64,000 bases of DNA from JBDHWI01 sp964590135 (GTDB lineage Bacteria; Chloroflexota; Anaerolineae; J036; Brachytrichaceae), in NCBI GenBank assembly GCA_964590135.1, contig CAZPVX010000009.1:62001-126000 (forward strand), given 5' to 3'. Every line of letters begins with the position of its first letter. Positions within the stretch are counted from its first letter, which is position 1. This document shows, one piece after another, positions 1 through 7,941 of the stretch. The notes under the pieces were generated by a model. That model was not told the origin of the DNA, did not search any database, and saw nothing but the letters and a program-made list of their open reading frames with translations. A program made the translations under genes and the position numbers.

Positions 1-345
1 CACGACCATCAGCGAATCGGCGCGCACAGCAAAGTAACAGGCCACGCCGGCGAGGATCGCCCCATCTGCCATGCGATCAAGCGTGCTGTCGAAGAACGCG
101 CCAAACTTGCTCTGCCGGCCCAGCCTGCGCGCCACACCGCCGTCAATCGCATCGAACGGCATGCCTATCACCGCCATCACGATGCCGCCCCAGAACGGCT
201 GACCCAGGGCGATGAGGGCGCCGGCGACCACGTTGATGAAAAATCCGATGAACGTCAGCGCATTGGGTGAGATACCGGTGCGCGCCACGGCGTTGATGAG
301 CGGGTCAAGGAGGGGTGCGAGATTCTTGCGGGCCCAGGCTTCCAT
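1..345 (-). CDS. CDP-alcohol phosphatidyltransferase, 3' part cut by window edge
   Basis: The 115 visible N-terminal codons encode a membrane enzyme that joins a CDP-activated lipid head group to an alcohol (phosphatidylglycerophosphate or phosphatidylinositol-phosphate synthase type). The complete family signature is visible: D-G-x2-A-R, eight residues, G-x3-D-x3-D, at about residues 64-86, holding the four metal-binding aspartates. Two hydrophobic segments precede it. The start is the ATG at 345, the first Met in frame; the product begins MEAWARKNLAPLLDP. The reading frame runs off position 1, so the C-terminal membrane helices are missing from this window. Family assignment is firm; the exact alcohol substrate cannot be told. 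It is divergent from the S1-domain gene. Confidence 0.88.
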   Translation of the reverse strand, partial: MEAWARKNLAPLLDPLINAVARTGISPNALTFIGFFINVVAGALIALGQPFWGGIVMAVIGMPFDAIDGGVARRLGRQSKFGAFFDSTLDRMADGAILAGVACYFAVRADSLMVV

Positions 346-477
346 GAGTATTGATGTGTTGAGCGATTAAGATTTGAAGTCACTAGCTGATCGCTGCTGC
401 GCGCAGCGACCCCATAACTCGATGATTCAATCACTCGGCGATCAGAGTTCGCTTCAATGCGAAACGAGTCGAGGAAT

Positions 478-483
478 TATAAT
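478..483 (+). promoter_or_regulatory. -10 element TATAAT upstream of the S1-domain gene
   Basis: A perfect TATAAT lies 25 nt before the ATG at 509, giving a leader of roughly 20 nt that contains AAGGA at about 489-493. No convincing -35 hexamer is visible at the usual distance. Confidence 0.45.
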
Positions 484-508
484 CATCGAAGGATTGGTTG
501 GATTGGAT

Positions 509-1516
509 ATGGCTTATCGACCTGAAGACTTGCTGTTGGATGAATCGTATTGGAAGGCGCTGCTGAGCGAGGTGGAGCAACTGCCGGTGCCAGCCACGCG
601 ACCACAACAACACGCCACCCTGCCGGCGCAGCGCGAAACACCCCGCCCTATCGAACAGGCCAGCGCAATCAACGCTGATAGCGATCTGTGGCTCACCCTC
701 GAAGACGCGATGCGCAACGAATCGCCGATGGAAGTGGATGTGACAGGCTGCAATCGCGGCGGCTTGATCGTGCATTTTCAAGGCGTGCGCGGATTCATCC
801 CCTCATCACACCTGCACACCGTCACGCCCGACATGGACGAGCCGGCGCGACGCGCCACGCTTGCCAGCCACCTTGGCCAGACGCTGCATGTGCGCGTGAT
901 CGAATTGGAGCCGGCGCAGGGGCGAGTGGTATTTTCGGAGCGGGCATCTGTCAGCGACGAACCTGATATTCACGACATCCCAGATGTGCTGCAGCGCGTG
1001 CAAGCCGGCGAGACGCGCAATGGCACCGTCACCAACCTCACCGCCTTCGGCGCGTTTGTCGACCTTGGCGGTTACGAGGGATTGGTGCATGTCAGCGAGC
1101 TATCGTGGAGTCGCGTCAACCATCCCCGCGACATGCTGCACATTGGTGACGAAATCAGCGTGTATGTGATGAGCGTGACGCCGGAAGAGGGGCGCATCGC
1201 ACTCAGCCTGAAGCGCGCCAAGCCAAATCCATGGGAGCGCATCGAAGAGCGCTATCACATCGGCCAGATCGTGCATGGCACGGTCACCAATGTCGTGCAG
1301 TTCGGCGCATTCGTGAAGGTCGAAGACGACCTGGAAGGCCTGGTGCATGTGAGTGAGTTGGCCGAGGGCAGCTTCATGCACCCGCGCAACATTGTGCGCG
1401 AAGGCGAGCTTGTGACTACGCGCGTGATCGGCGTGGACAGCCAGCATCGCCGGCTCGCGCTCAGCCTGCGCATCGCGTCGAATGACGCCGCAGACGATGC
1501 GCCCAGCGCCGCGTGA
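509..1516 (+). CDS. S1 RNA-binding domain protein (ribosomal protein S1-like, three S1 repeats)
   Basis: This 335-residue protein has three S1/OB-fold repeats, at about residues 64-145, 165-233 and 250-320. The last two are canonical, each with G-x-V-x-x-x-x-x-F-G-A-F-V followed by G-L-V-H-V-S-E-L; the first is divergent (FIPSSHL). Such proteins bind single-stranded mRNA; in many non-proteobacteria a shortened S1 serves as translation factor. The frame is open further upstream to 374, but the ATG at 509 (MAYRPEDLLL) is preferred because a TATAAT box and a purine-rich AAGGA stretch lie just upstream and the extra residues look non-coding. The C-terminus is a short acidic/Ala tail. It may be co-transcribed with the LysE exporter 20 nt downstream. 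Confidence 0.85.
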   Translation: MAYRPEDLLLDESYWKALLSEVEQLPVPATRPQQHATLPAQRETPRPIEQASAINADSDLWLTLEDAMRNESPMEVDVTGCNRGGLIVHFQGVRGFIPSSHLHTVTPDMDEPARRATLASHLGQTLHVRVIELEPAQGRVVFSERASVSDEPDIHDIPDVLQRVQAGETRNGTVTNLTAFGAFVDLGGYEGLVHVSELSWSRVNHPRDMLHIGDEISVYVMSVTPEEGRIALSLKRAKPNPWERIEERYHIGQIVHGTVTNVVQFGAFVKVEDDLEGLVHVSELAEGSFMHPRNIVREGELVTTRVIGVDSQHRRLALSLRIASNDAADDAPSAA

Positions 1517-1535
1517 GTGAAGCACTTCAGCCACC

Positions 1536-2159
1536 GTGTTTACATCGCTCTTCGCCGGCCTCACTTTTGGGCTGAGCGCCGGCCTCTCGCCAGGCCCGCT
1601 CAGCACCCTCGTCATCTCGCAAACCTTGAGGCATGGCATTCGCGAGGGCATGCGCGTCGCGCTTTCGCCGCTCATCACCGATCTGCCCATCATCCTGGTC
1701 TCGGTGTTCGTGCTGACCCAGTTCGCAAACGCAAATGCGATCCTCGGCATCATCTCAATCGTCGGTGCGTTGTTCGTGGGCTTTCTCGCCTATGAGACCT
1801 TCACCACGACGCATTTTGAAGTGAATGCGCAAGCGCCGGCGCCACAATCGCTCTTGCGCGGCGCGCTGGTCAACGCGCTCAGCCCGCATCCCTATCTGTT
1901 CTGGTTCAGTGTGGGCGCGCCGACGATGGTCAAGACAATGCAAACGAGCGGGTTGCCAGCGGCGCTCGCCTTCGTGCTGGGGTTTTACGTATTGCTGATC
2001 GGCTCGAAGTTGTTCGTGGCCATGCTGGTCGGCAAGTCGCGCGGTTGGCTGATGGGGCCGGCGTATGCGTGGGTCATGCGCGCGCTCGGCGTGGTGTTGC
2101 TCGTCTTCGCGCTGCTGCTGCTCCGCGAAGGTCTGCATTTGCTCGGCATTCTCCTGTAA
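1536..2159 (+). CDS. LysE-family amino-acid/metabolite exporter
   Basis: The product (207 aa, about six membrane helices) has the family's N-terminal motif G-L-S-P-G-P in helix 1 and the conserved N-A-L-S-P-H-P-Y-L-F-W segment near residue 110. LysE proteins export amino acids or related small molecules driven by the proton gradient. The start is a GTG at 1536 (MFTSLFAGLTFG), the position that gives the usual family length; no strong ribosome site is visible. It lies between the S1 gene and an EamA transporter, all on the plus strand and closely spaced, so a three-gene unit is possible. The substrate is unknown. Confidence 0.8.
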   Translation: MFTSLFAGLTFGLSAGLSPGPLSTLVISQTLRHGIREGMRVALSPLITDLPIILVSVFVLTQFANANAILGIISIVGALFVGFLAYETFTTTHFEVNAQAPAPQSLLRGALVNALSPHPYLFWFSVGAPTMVKTMQTSGLPAALAFVLGFYVLLIGSKLFVAMLVGKSRGWLMGPAYAWVMRALGVVLLVFALLLLREGLHLLGILL

Positions 2160-2178
2160 ATGATTGGCGCGGATTCCC

Positions 2179-3069
2179 ATGCAAACGACCATCGTGAAGG
2201 ATGAGCCGGCCGCCGGGGCGCGCACATCGTTGCTCGTCATCGGGTTGCTCGCCGTCGATGGGCTGCACTACGTGTTTGCCCGCGCGCTGCACGATTACCT
2301 GCCGCCCATCACCGCTGCAATGTTCGTGTTGATCGTTGCAACCATTGAGGTCGGCGCATTCGCCATTGCCACGAGGCGATTTCATCCCGGCACCTTCCGC
2401 CGGCATGCGCCTTTCTTCCTCAGCATCTCCGCGCTCATCGCATTCAGCACTTCGATCAACTACACCGCCGTCGGTTTCATCGACCCGGGCACGGCGGCGC
2501 TGCTCGCGCAGATGTCGGTGCTGTTCGGGCTGGCTTTCGGGCTGCTGTGGTTGAAGGAGCGTCTGGCGAAGCCGCAGATCGCCGGCGCAGTGCTGTGCAT
2601 CGCCGGCGTCATCATCATCACGTTCCAGCCGGGCGATTACTTTCGCACTGGCGCGGTGATGCTGCTGTTCGGCTCTTTTGCCTATGCGCTCCATGCAGCC
2701 ATCGTAAAGCGGCATGGCGGCGACATCGACTTCATCGAATTTTTTCTGTGGCGGCTGGCGTGCACCGGCGCTTTCCTCTTGCTTGCCAGCGGCGCGCAAG
2801 GCACGCTCGTTTGGCCGTCTTCACAGGCGTGGGTAATCCTGCTGATCGCCGGCACAATCGATGTGGTCATCAGCCGTTCGCTGTATTACCTCTCGATGCG
2901 GCGCTTGAAGATCTCCGTCCTCACCCTTGTGCTGACGCTTAGCCCAGCTGTGACAGCGCTATGGTCGTTCATCCTGTTCGACGCGCGGCCATCGCTGCAA
3001 CAGGTCATTGGCGGCGTCGCGGTGATGGCCGGCGTGCTGATCGTCACCTCGCAGCGCCGGCGAACATGA
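2179..3069 (+). CDS. EamA/DMT-family transporter (10 membrane helices)
   Basis: The 296-residue protein shows the two-fold internal repeat of drug/metabolite transporters: two EamA units of about 140 residues, the first ending at the conserved L-x-x-R/K-E-R-L motif (WLKERLAKPQ near residue 130), the second with P-A-V-T-A-L-W near its end. These are inner-membrane exporters or exchangers of small metabolites. The ATG at 2179 (MQTTIVKDEP) is chosen over an in-frame TTG at 2164. Only 20 nt separate it from the LysE-type gene. The substrate cannot be inferred. Confidence 0.8.
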   Translation: MQTTIVKDEPAAGARTSLLVIGLLAVDGLHYVFARALHDYLPPITAAMFVLIVATIEVGAFAIATRRFHPGTFRRHAPFFLSISALIAFSTSINYTAVGFIDPGTAALLAQMSVLFGLAFGLLWLKERLAKPQIAGAVLCIAGVIIITFQPGDYFRTGAVMLLFGSFAYALHAAIVKRHGGDIDFIEFFLWRLACTGAFLLLASGAQGTLVWPSSQAWVILLIAGTIDVVISRSLYYLSMRRLKISVLTLVLTLSPAVTALWSFILFDARPSLQQVIGGVAVMAGVLIVTSQRRRT

Positions 3070-3115
3070 GCTTGCGCAACTGACGATGTGACCGAGGCTG
3101 CCACGCCTGCCCTGC

Positions 3116-4936
3116 TCACTTTCGTCCGCCCATCGCTTCGCGCAACTTCGCCGGCTCATGCACCGGCGCGCTGCACGTCGTGCCTTTGCACACAAAGGCC
3201 GCCGGCAGATCGTGTGTGGGATAGCCACGCTGGGCGATGGCTTCCGCATCGCGCACAGGATCCAGCACGCGCACGATGCGCCACGGCGAATACGTTTCAT
3301 GCGCCACTTCGATGAATGTCACTGATTCCTCTGGCTTGGCCACGATCATGATTTCATCCGGCGCCTGTGCGGCGTGCAAAACAGCTAGCGCATAAGGCGA
3401 GCCGTGCTCGCGGTAGCGCGGATATTCTGCGATGAATGCCGCCAGCGTCTGTTGCGCCAGTTCACGCGCGTCGCCGGCAGCCTCGTCGTCAAGGTAACTC
3501 ATCATCAGCAGCGCTTCAGCGATGGCGCAGTTCTCGAAGATTGGCTTGATGCGCGTCTTGAGCAACCCATGGGTGGGTAGAGTGGGCGCCGGCGCATCAT
3601 AGAAGCCGCCGTCCTCCGCGCCCAGTTCACGCAATGCAAATGAAAGCAGGCCGCGCGCAATCGTGATGGCATCGACGTTGAGCGTGGGGTCATGCTGCGC
3701 GACGTGCAGGCACGCCAGCGCAAGTGACGCCTGATCGCCAAGCAACCCTTGAAGCGATGATGATTTCGGCCCGTCGCCGAAGTCGAGCGAGTGCTTCACG
3801 CTGCCATCATCATTCACGCAGCGCGTGACCAGTGTGTGCCAGATGCGTTTGGCGAGGCCGGCATGCCTGGGTTCATCCAGCACGATCGACGCCTGCAACA
3901 ACGCGCTTACCATCAGCGCATTCCAGTCGGTATAGAGCCGCCAGTCGATGAACGGCGCTGGCAGTGCAGCGCGCTCGTCTTTGCTGAGCAGGTAGTATTC
4001 CTCATCGGCATCCTGACTGCCGGCGAAGTAAACCAGCCCCGCCTCATCGTGCAGCATGTCGCGCGTGAGGTAGTCAATCGAAGAATGCGCGACCTCTTCC
4101 AGCGTCGTTTGCTGCCGGCCGGCCGGCAATTGCTGAATGGTGCCGAGATACGGCGTCAACAAGCGCGCGTGATCTTCGAGCATCTTCTCGAAGTGCGGCA
4201 CACTCCAGTCTGGCGTGGTGCTGTAGCGGAACCAGCCGCCGGCGACAAGGTCGTACATGCCCTTCGTCCCCATCGCTATCAGCGTCTGCACGGTCATGTC
4301 GAGCAGCCGGCGTTCCCCGGTGTGCGCCTGCACCGCCAGCAGCAGCGACCACGCATCGCTCATCGGAAATTTCTGGTCGTTGCCAAGCCCGCCATTGTTC
4401 GCATCGAAGTTTCGCGCGATCTGGTTGGCAACGCTGGTGATGATGTCGTTGGCATGCGAAGCAAGCTCATCGGATGAAGTCGCTTTATCATCTGCAGGGC
4501 GTGATTCATCTTTCTGGCCATCCTTCAACTGCGCCAACAAATCGTCTTTGTCGTCGCGCCATGCCTCCACGATGCGCGGCAGCAGTTGGCGCATCTGCGC
4601 CGGCGCGAGATAGGTGCCGCCATAGATCACATCGCCGTCGGGCGTAAGAAAACATGTTGTCGGCCAGCCACCCATGTTGTAGCGCGCGTTGATGTCGGGG
4701 CGCTGATCGTTGTCGACGCGGATCGGGATGAAGTTCTGGTTGATGTAGTCAGCAATCTGCTGGTTGTTATAGACGCCGGTATGCACGGGGTCGCCGGCGA
4801 CGCCGCGATCCATCACGTGACACCAGTGACACCATACTGCGCTGATGCCGAGCAGCACTGGCTTGTCCTGTGCCTTGGCGTCCGCAAATGCCGCATCGCC
4901 CCATTCCCGCCACATCACTTTCGATTCACTTGCCAT
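3116..4936 (-). CDS. DUF255 / YyaL-like thioredoxin-domain protein
   Basis: The 606-residue protein begins with a thioredoxin-like domain (about residues 1-125) carrying the diagnostic C-H-W-C-H-V-M motif near residue 36 and a G-G-W-P-T-T segment near residue 91. The rest is an (alpha/alpha)-barrel like that of glycan epimerases (HFEKMLEDHARL, WNALMVSALLQAS motifs). This is the conserved spermatogenesis-associated-protein-20/YyaL family, whose biochemical role is not established. Most members are about 670-690 residues, so this copy is somewhat shortened. It converges with the EamA gene (46 nt gap, no clear terminator) and diverges from the VWA protein gene. Confidence 0.85.
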   Translation of the reverse strand: MASESKVMWREWGDAAFADAKAQDKPVLLGISAVWCHWCHVMDRGVAGDPVHTGVYNNQQIADYINQNFIPIRVDNDQRPDINARYNMGGWPTTCFLTPDGDVIYGGTYLAPAQMRQLLPRIVEAWRDDKDDLLAQLKDGQKDESRPADDKATSSDELASHANDIITSVANQIARNFDANNGGLGNDQKFPMSDAWSLLLAVQAHTGERRLLDMTVQTLIAMGTKGMYDLVAGGWFRYSTTPDWSVPHFEKMLEDHARLLTPYLGTIQQLPAGRQQTTLEEVAHSSIDYLTRDMLHDEAGLVYFAGSQDADEEYYLLSKDERAALPAPFIDWRLYTDWNALMVSALLQASIVLDEPRHAGLAKRIWHTLVTRCVNDDGSVKHSLDFGDGPKSSSLQGLLGDQASLALACLHVAQHDPTLNVDAITIARGLLSFALRELGAEDGGFYDAPAPTLPTHGLLKTRIKPIFENCAIAEALLMMSYLDDEAAGDARELAQQTLAAFIAEYPRYREHGSPYALAVLHAAQAPDEIMIVAKPEESVTFIEVAHETYSPWRIVRVLDPVRDAEAIAQRGYPTHDLPAAFVCKGTTCSAPVHEPAKLREAMGGRK

Positions 4937-5148
4937 GCCGGCGATTATCGCCGACTGGTTTCAGCGCCGGGACCAAGCGCTCTGTGAATTGCAACTGAAA
5001 AGACAGCTTTGCGTCAGCACATTCCAATAAATCGTGAATAATGGAATCCTAAAGTTCAAAGGGCTGGAAGCAATGCCGGCCGAAGGGCATGGACGGACAC
5101 AACCATCCTGCATTCGCGGCCAGGTGATCCACTTGCAGAGGACAACGC

Positions 5149-6951
5149 ATGAGAAAAGAGCAGGTAAAGCAAGGCAGCAATCGCGGGTTATTCATCGGCA
5201 TCATCGTGCTGGCGGTGGTCGTCGTCGGTGTGGTGCTGGCCTTTCGCGCCATCACCAGCGCGATTCGCGGCGCGTCAGGTGTGGTGGAAAAGCCGGCTAA
5301 CGCCGTCGTGGTCGATTTCATCTACGCGCCAGAGTTTGAGAAAAATCTGAACGTCAGCCCGATCATTACCGACTTCAACCGCGCCGGCGCCGAAGGTCGC
5401 AACGCTGTGACCGGCCAGCCGCTGAAAGCCGGCGAACGCCCGGTCTGGATCAATGGGGTGAGCGGCTCGTCTGGCACGGTTCAGGAAGGCGTCATCAATG
5501 CCTTCATCGCGCCGAACAATGCCAATGTGGCGAAGCCGACGCTGTGGTCGCCGTCGGTGCGGCATTGGCTGGCGCTGGTAAATTACCAGACTGGCCAGCG
5601 CGTGTTCGACGTGGATGGCGCGAAGGCAACCGCCATTGCGCCGGTCGTGATTGCAATCTGGGAATCGCGCCTGAAGGCGTTGCAGGAGAAGAATCCCGGC
5701 AAGGAGATTGGCTGGGAAGAGTTGCTGGCGGTGTTCAACGATCCACAGGGCTGGGCCTCGTATGGCATCGGCGGGCGGCCGGCGGTCTACTACGGCCACA
5801 CCGACCCGCGCGTCTCGTCAACCGCGCTCAGCACGCTGATGAGCGAGTTCTACGCCAGCGCGCGCTACAACGCCGGCAACACCACTGCAACCAAGCTCAC
5901 GCTGGCCGACATCAACAATCAGAAGGTGCAGGATGGCGTGCGGCAGATCGAAAACCTGATCAAGCATTATTCGGCGCGCACGACCGAATTCACGGAATAT
6001 ATCGCGCAGGGGCCGGAGTATCTCGATTTTGTGGCCCTGGAAGAGAACGACCTGATCTTCATCAACCAGGGCAAGACACAGATCAAGCCGCCGGAGAAAC
6101 TGGTCGCGCTGTATCCGAAGGAAGGCACCTTCGTCCACGATCACCCCTTCGCGATTCCCAACGCGCCGTGGGTAAGCGACGAGCAGCGCGCCGGCGCCGA
6201 ACTCTTCACGCAGTACTTCCTCACGCGAGGCGTGCAGGAGAAGGTGATGCAGGCCGGCTTCCGTCCCGCCACCAGCGATGTGCCGCTCGGCGACCCCTTC
6301 ACCGCCGCGAATGGCGTCGATCCGAACCAGCCGAAACAGTTGTTGCCGGTGCCTGAGCCTGCGGTCATCGCCGCCACGCAGCAATCATGGCAACTGGTGA
6401 AAAAGCAAGCCGACGTGGTGCTGCTGATCGACACCAGCGGCTCGATGCGCGACGAGGACAAGATCGTTCATGCACGCGAGGCGGCAACGTTGTTTCTTGA
6501 GGATCAGGCCGGCAAGAACAACATCGGCCTGACCACCTTCGACAGCACAGTGAATCAGGTGGTGCCGCTGGGTGAAATGGAAACCAATCGCGCCCTCATC
6601 CTGAGCGAAGTCGAATCACTCGAAGCGCGCGGCAACACCTCGCTGTACGATGCGGTGATTGCGGCAGTCGATGAATTGAGGCAGACATCCGACCCTTCGC
6701 GCATTCAAGCCATCGTGTTGCTGAGCGATGGTCAGGACACCTCCAGCCGGCAAAACCTGAATGACGCGGTGCGTGTGTTGACCGAAGCGCGCAACAGCAA
6801 GACGCCGATCCTGGTGATCCCAGTGGCCTATGGCCGCGACGCCGACATCAGCGCGTTAAACGCCATCGCGCGCGCGAGTGACACGAAGGTGCAGCCGAGC
6901 GATGCTGAGAATATCAAGCGGCTTTTGGATGTGATCGGCAGCTACTTCTAG
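5149..6951 (+). CDS. Membrane-anchored solute-binding-like / von Willebrand factor A fusion protein
   Basis: The 600-residue protein has one N-terminal membrane anchor (residues 13-33), then an extracellular domain resembling an ABC solute-binding protein (about 48-415), then a C-terminal VWA domain (about 420-600). The metal-ion-dependent adhesion site is intact: D-T-S-G-S-M from residue 428, a T-T-F-D-S-T segment and the later D in LLSDGQDTSS near residue 527. Such fusions occur in Chloroflexota and Actinobacteria; the binding-protein part probably senses a ligand and the VWA part makes Mg-dependent protein contacts, but no function is proven. The ATG at 5149 follows a GAGG ribosome site about ten bases upstream. 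No transporter genes are adjacent. Confidence 0.82.
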   Translation: MRKEQVKQGSNRGLFIGIIVLAVVVVGVVLAFRAITSAIRGASGVVEKPANAVVVDFIYAPEFEKNLNVSPIITDFNRAGAEGRNAVTGQPLKAGERPVWINGVSGSSGTVQEGVINAFIAPNNANVAKPTLWSPSVRHWLALVNYQTGQRVFDVDGAKATAIAPVVIAIWESRLKALQEKNPGKEIGWEELLAVFNDPQGWASYGIGGRPAVYYGHTDPRVSSTALSTLMSEFYASARYNAGNTTATKLTLADINNQKVQDGVRQIENLIKHYSARTTEFTEYIAQGPEYLDFVALEENDLIFINQGKTQIKPPEKLVALYPKEGTFVHDHPFAIPNAPWVSDEQRAGAELFTQYFLTRGVQEKVMQAGFRPATSDVPLGDPFTAANGVDPNQPKQLLPVPEPAVIAATQQSWQLVKKQADVVLLIDTSGSMRDEDKIVHAREAATLFLEDQAGKNNIGLTTFDSTVNQVVPLGEMETNRALILSEVESLEARGNTSLYDAVIAAVDELRQTSDPSRIQAIVLLSDGQDTSSRQNLNDAVRVLTEARNSKTPILVIPVAYGRDADISALNAIARASDTKVQPSDAENIKRLLDVIGSYF

Positions 6952-7001
6952 CGCCGGCATGGCTCGCGCCTCGGTGTTGACAAGCTGGGGCGCGGGCCGG
7001 C

Positions 7002-7763
7002 TCAGATTGCCGCCGTCGAAGCGCCATCGACATACAGCGCGCTGCCCGTTACCGCAGTCGATTCATCCGACGCCAGGAATAACACGGCATAGGCCACCTC
7101 GCGCGTGGTCGCCATGCGCCCCAGCGGTTGTTGCGCTTTGATGATGGGTTTGACGTTTTCCATGCCGCCCAGTTGCTCAATGATGTGCAGGTTCATCGGC
7201 GTATCCACCCAGCCCGGGCATAGCGCATTGCAGCGAATACCCTGCTCCGCATACGACACCGCAATCGATTTGCTCAAACCAATGACGGCAGCCTTCGATG
7301 AAGAGTAGGCCTCGTAACCTGGCTCAGTCAGCGTCGCCATGACCGATGATGTATTGATGATGCTGCCCCCGCCCTGTGCGAGCATATAGGGGATGACGGC
7401 CTTGCACATCAGGAACATGGCCTTCACGTTCACGGCCATCACATCATCCCAGGTCGCTTCATCGAAATGCAACAGGTCGCCATGCGGCATGATGCCGGCG
7501 TTGTTGAACACGACATCGATGCGGCCATGCGCCCGCGCTGCGTCATTCACCACGCGCGAGATATCGCCGGCCTGCGACACATCGGCGCGCACGGCCATCG
7601 CATTCGCGCCCTTTACCAGCATGCCCTGTGTCTCCACCAAACCATCGAGATTGCGATCCACCAGCACCAGCGTCGCGCCCTCTTCGGCAAACAGCAGCGC
7701 CGTGCCGCGCCCGATACCCGAGCCGGCGCCCGTGATGATGCACACTTTGTTTTGTAGTCGCAT
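7002..7763 (-). CDS. Short-chain dehydrogenase/reductase (SDR)
   Basis: A 253-residue classical SDR that oxidises or reduces an alcohol/ketone with NAD(P). The nucleotide-binding T-G-A-G-S-G-I-G motif is at residues 11-18, with VDRN after beta-strand 2 suggesting NAD preference (an acidic residue there usually selects NAD over NADP). The N-N-A-G motif, catalytic Ser in INTSSV and the Y-S-S-S-K dyad are all present. The ATG at 7763 (MRLQNKVCIITG) is chosen because the upstream in-frame extension is low-complexity and overlaps the start of the divergent mutase gene. The substrate is unknown. Confidence 0.85.
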   Translation of the reverse strand: MRLQNKVCIITGAGSGIGRGTALLFAEEGATLVLVDRNLDGLVETQGMLVKGANAMAVRADVSQAGDISRVVNDAARAHGRIDVVFNNAGIMPHGDLLHFDEATWDDVMAVNVKAMFLMCKAVIPYMLAQGGGSIINTSSVMATLTEPGYEAYSSSKAAVIGLSKSIAVSYAEQGIRCNALCPGWVDTPMNLHIIEQLGGMENVKPIIKAQQPLGRMATTREVAYAVLFLASDESTAVTGSALYVDGASTAAI

Positions 7764-7941
7764 ACAGTCGATTGTTGGCGCGATGCGCGCTTTGCGCAAC
7801 ACGCCAAAGCGCGGGAGATAGCACTGTGCGCGAGCAACGCGCAGGGTTCTTCGCCGTCGTTTGGATGTACACTCGGCAGGTCGATACCCGCAACCTGCGG
7901 GGTCGCGCAAGCCACCCAGCCGCCATTTCCAAATTTCAGCC

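Noticed and set aside
374..508. N-terminal extension of the S1-domain protein
   Set aside because: A TATAAT box at 478-483 lies inside it and the added residues show no conserved pattern.
5021..5047. ATTCCA/TGGAAT inverted repeat upstream of the VWA protein gene
   Set aside because: The short arms with a 15-nt spacer are weak and there is no associated promoter element, so an operator call is not supported.
7764..7941. Possible cobalamin riboswitch before the mutase gene
   Set aside because: The 178-nt divergent gap shows no B12-box-like conserved segments that I can recognise.
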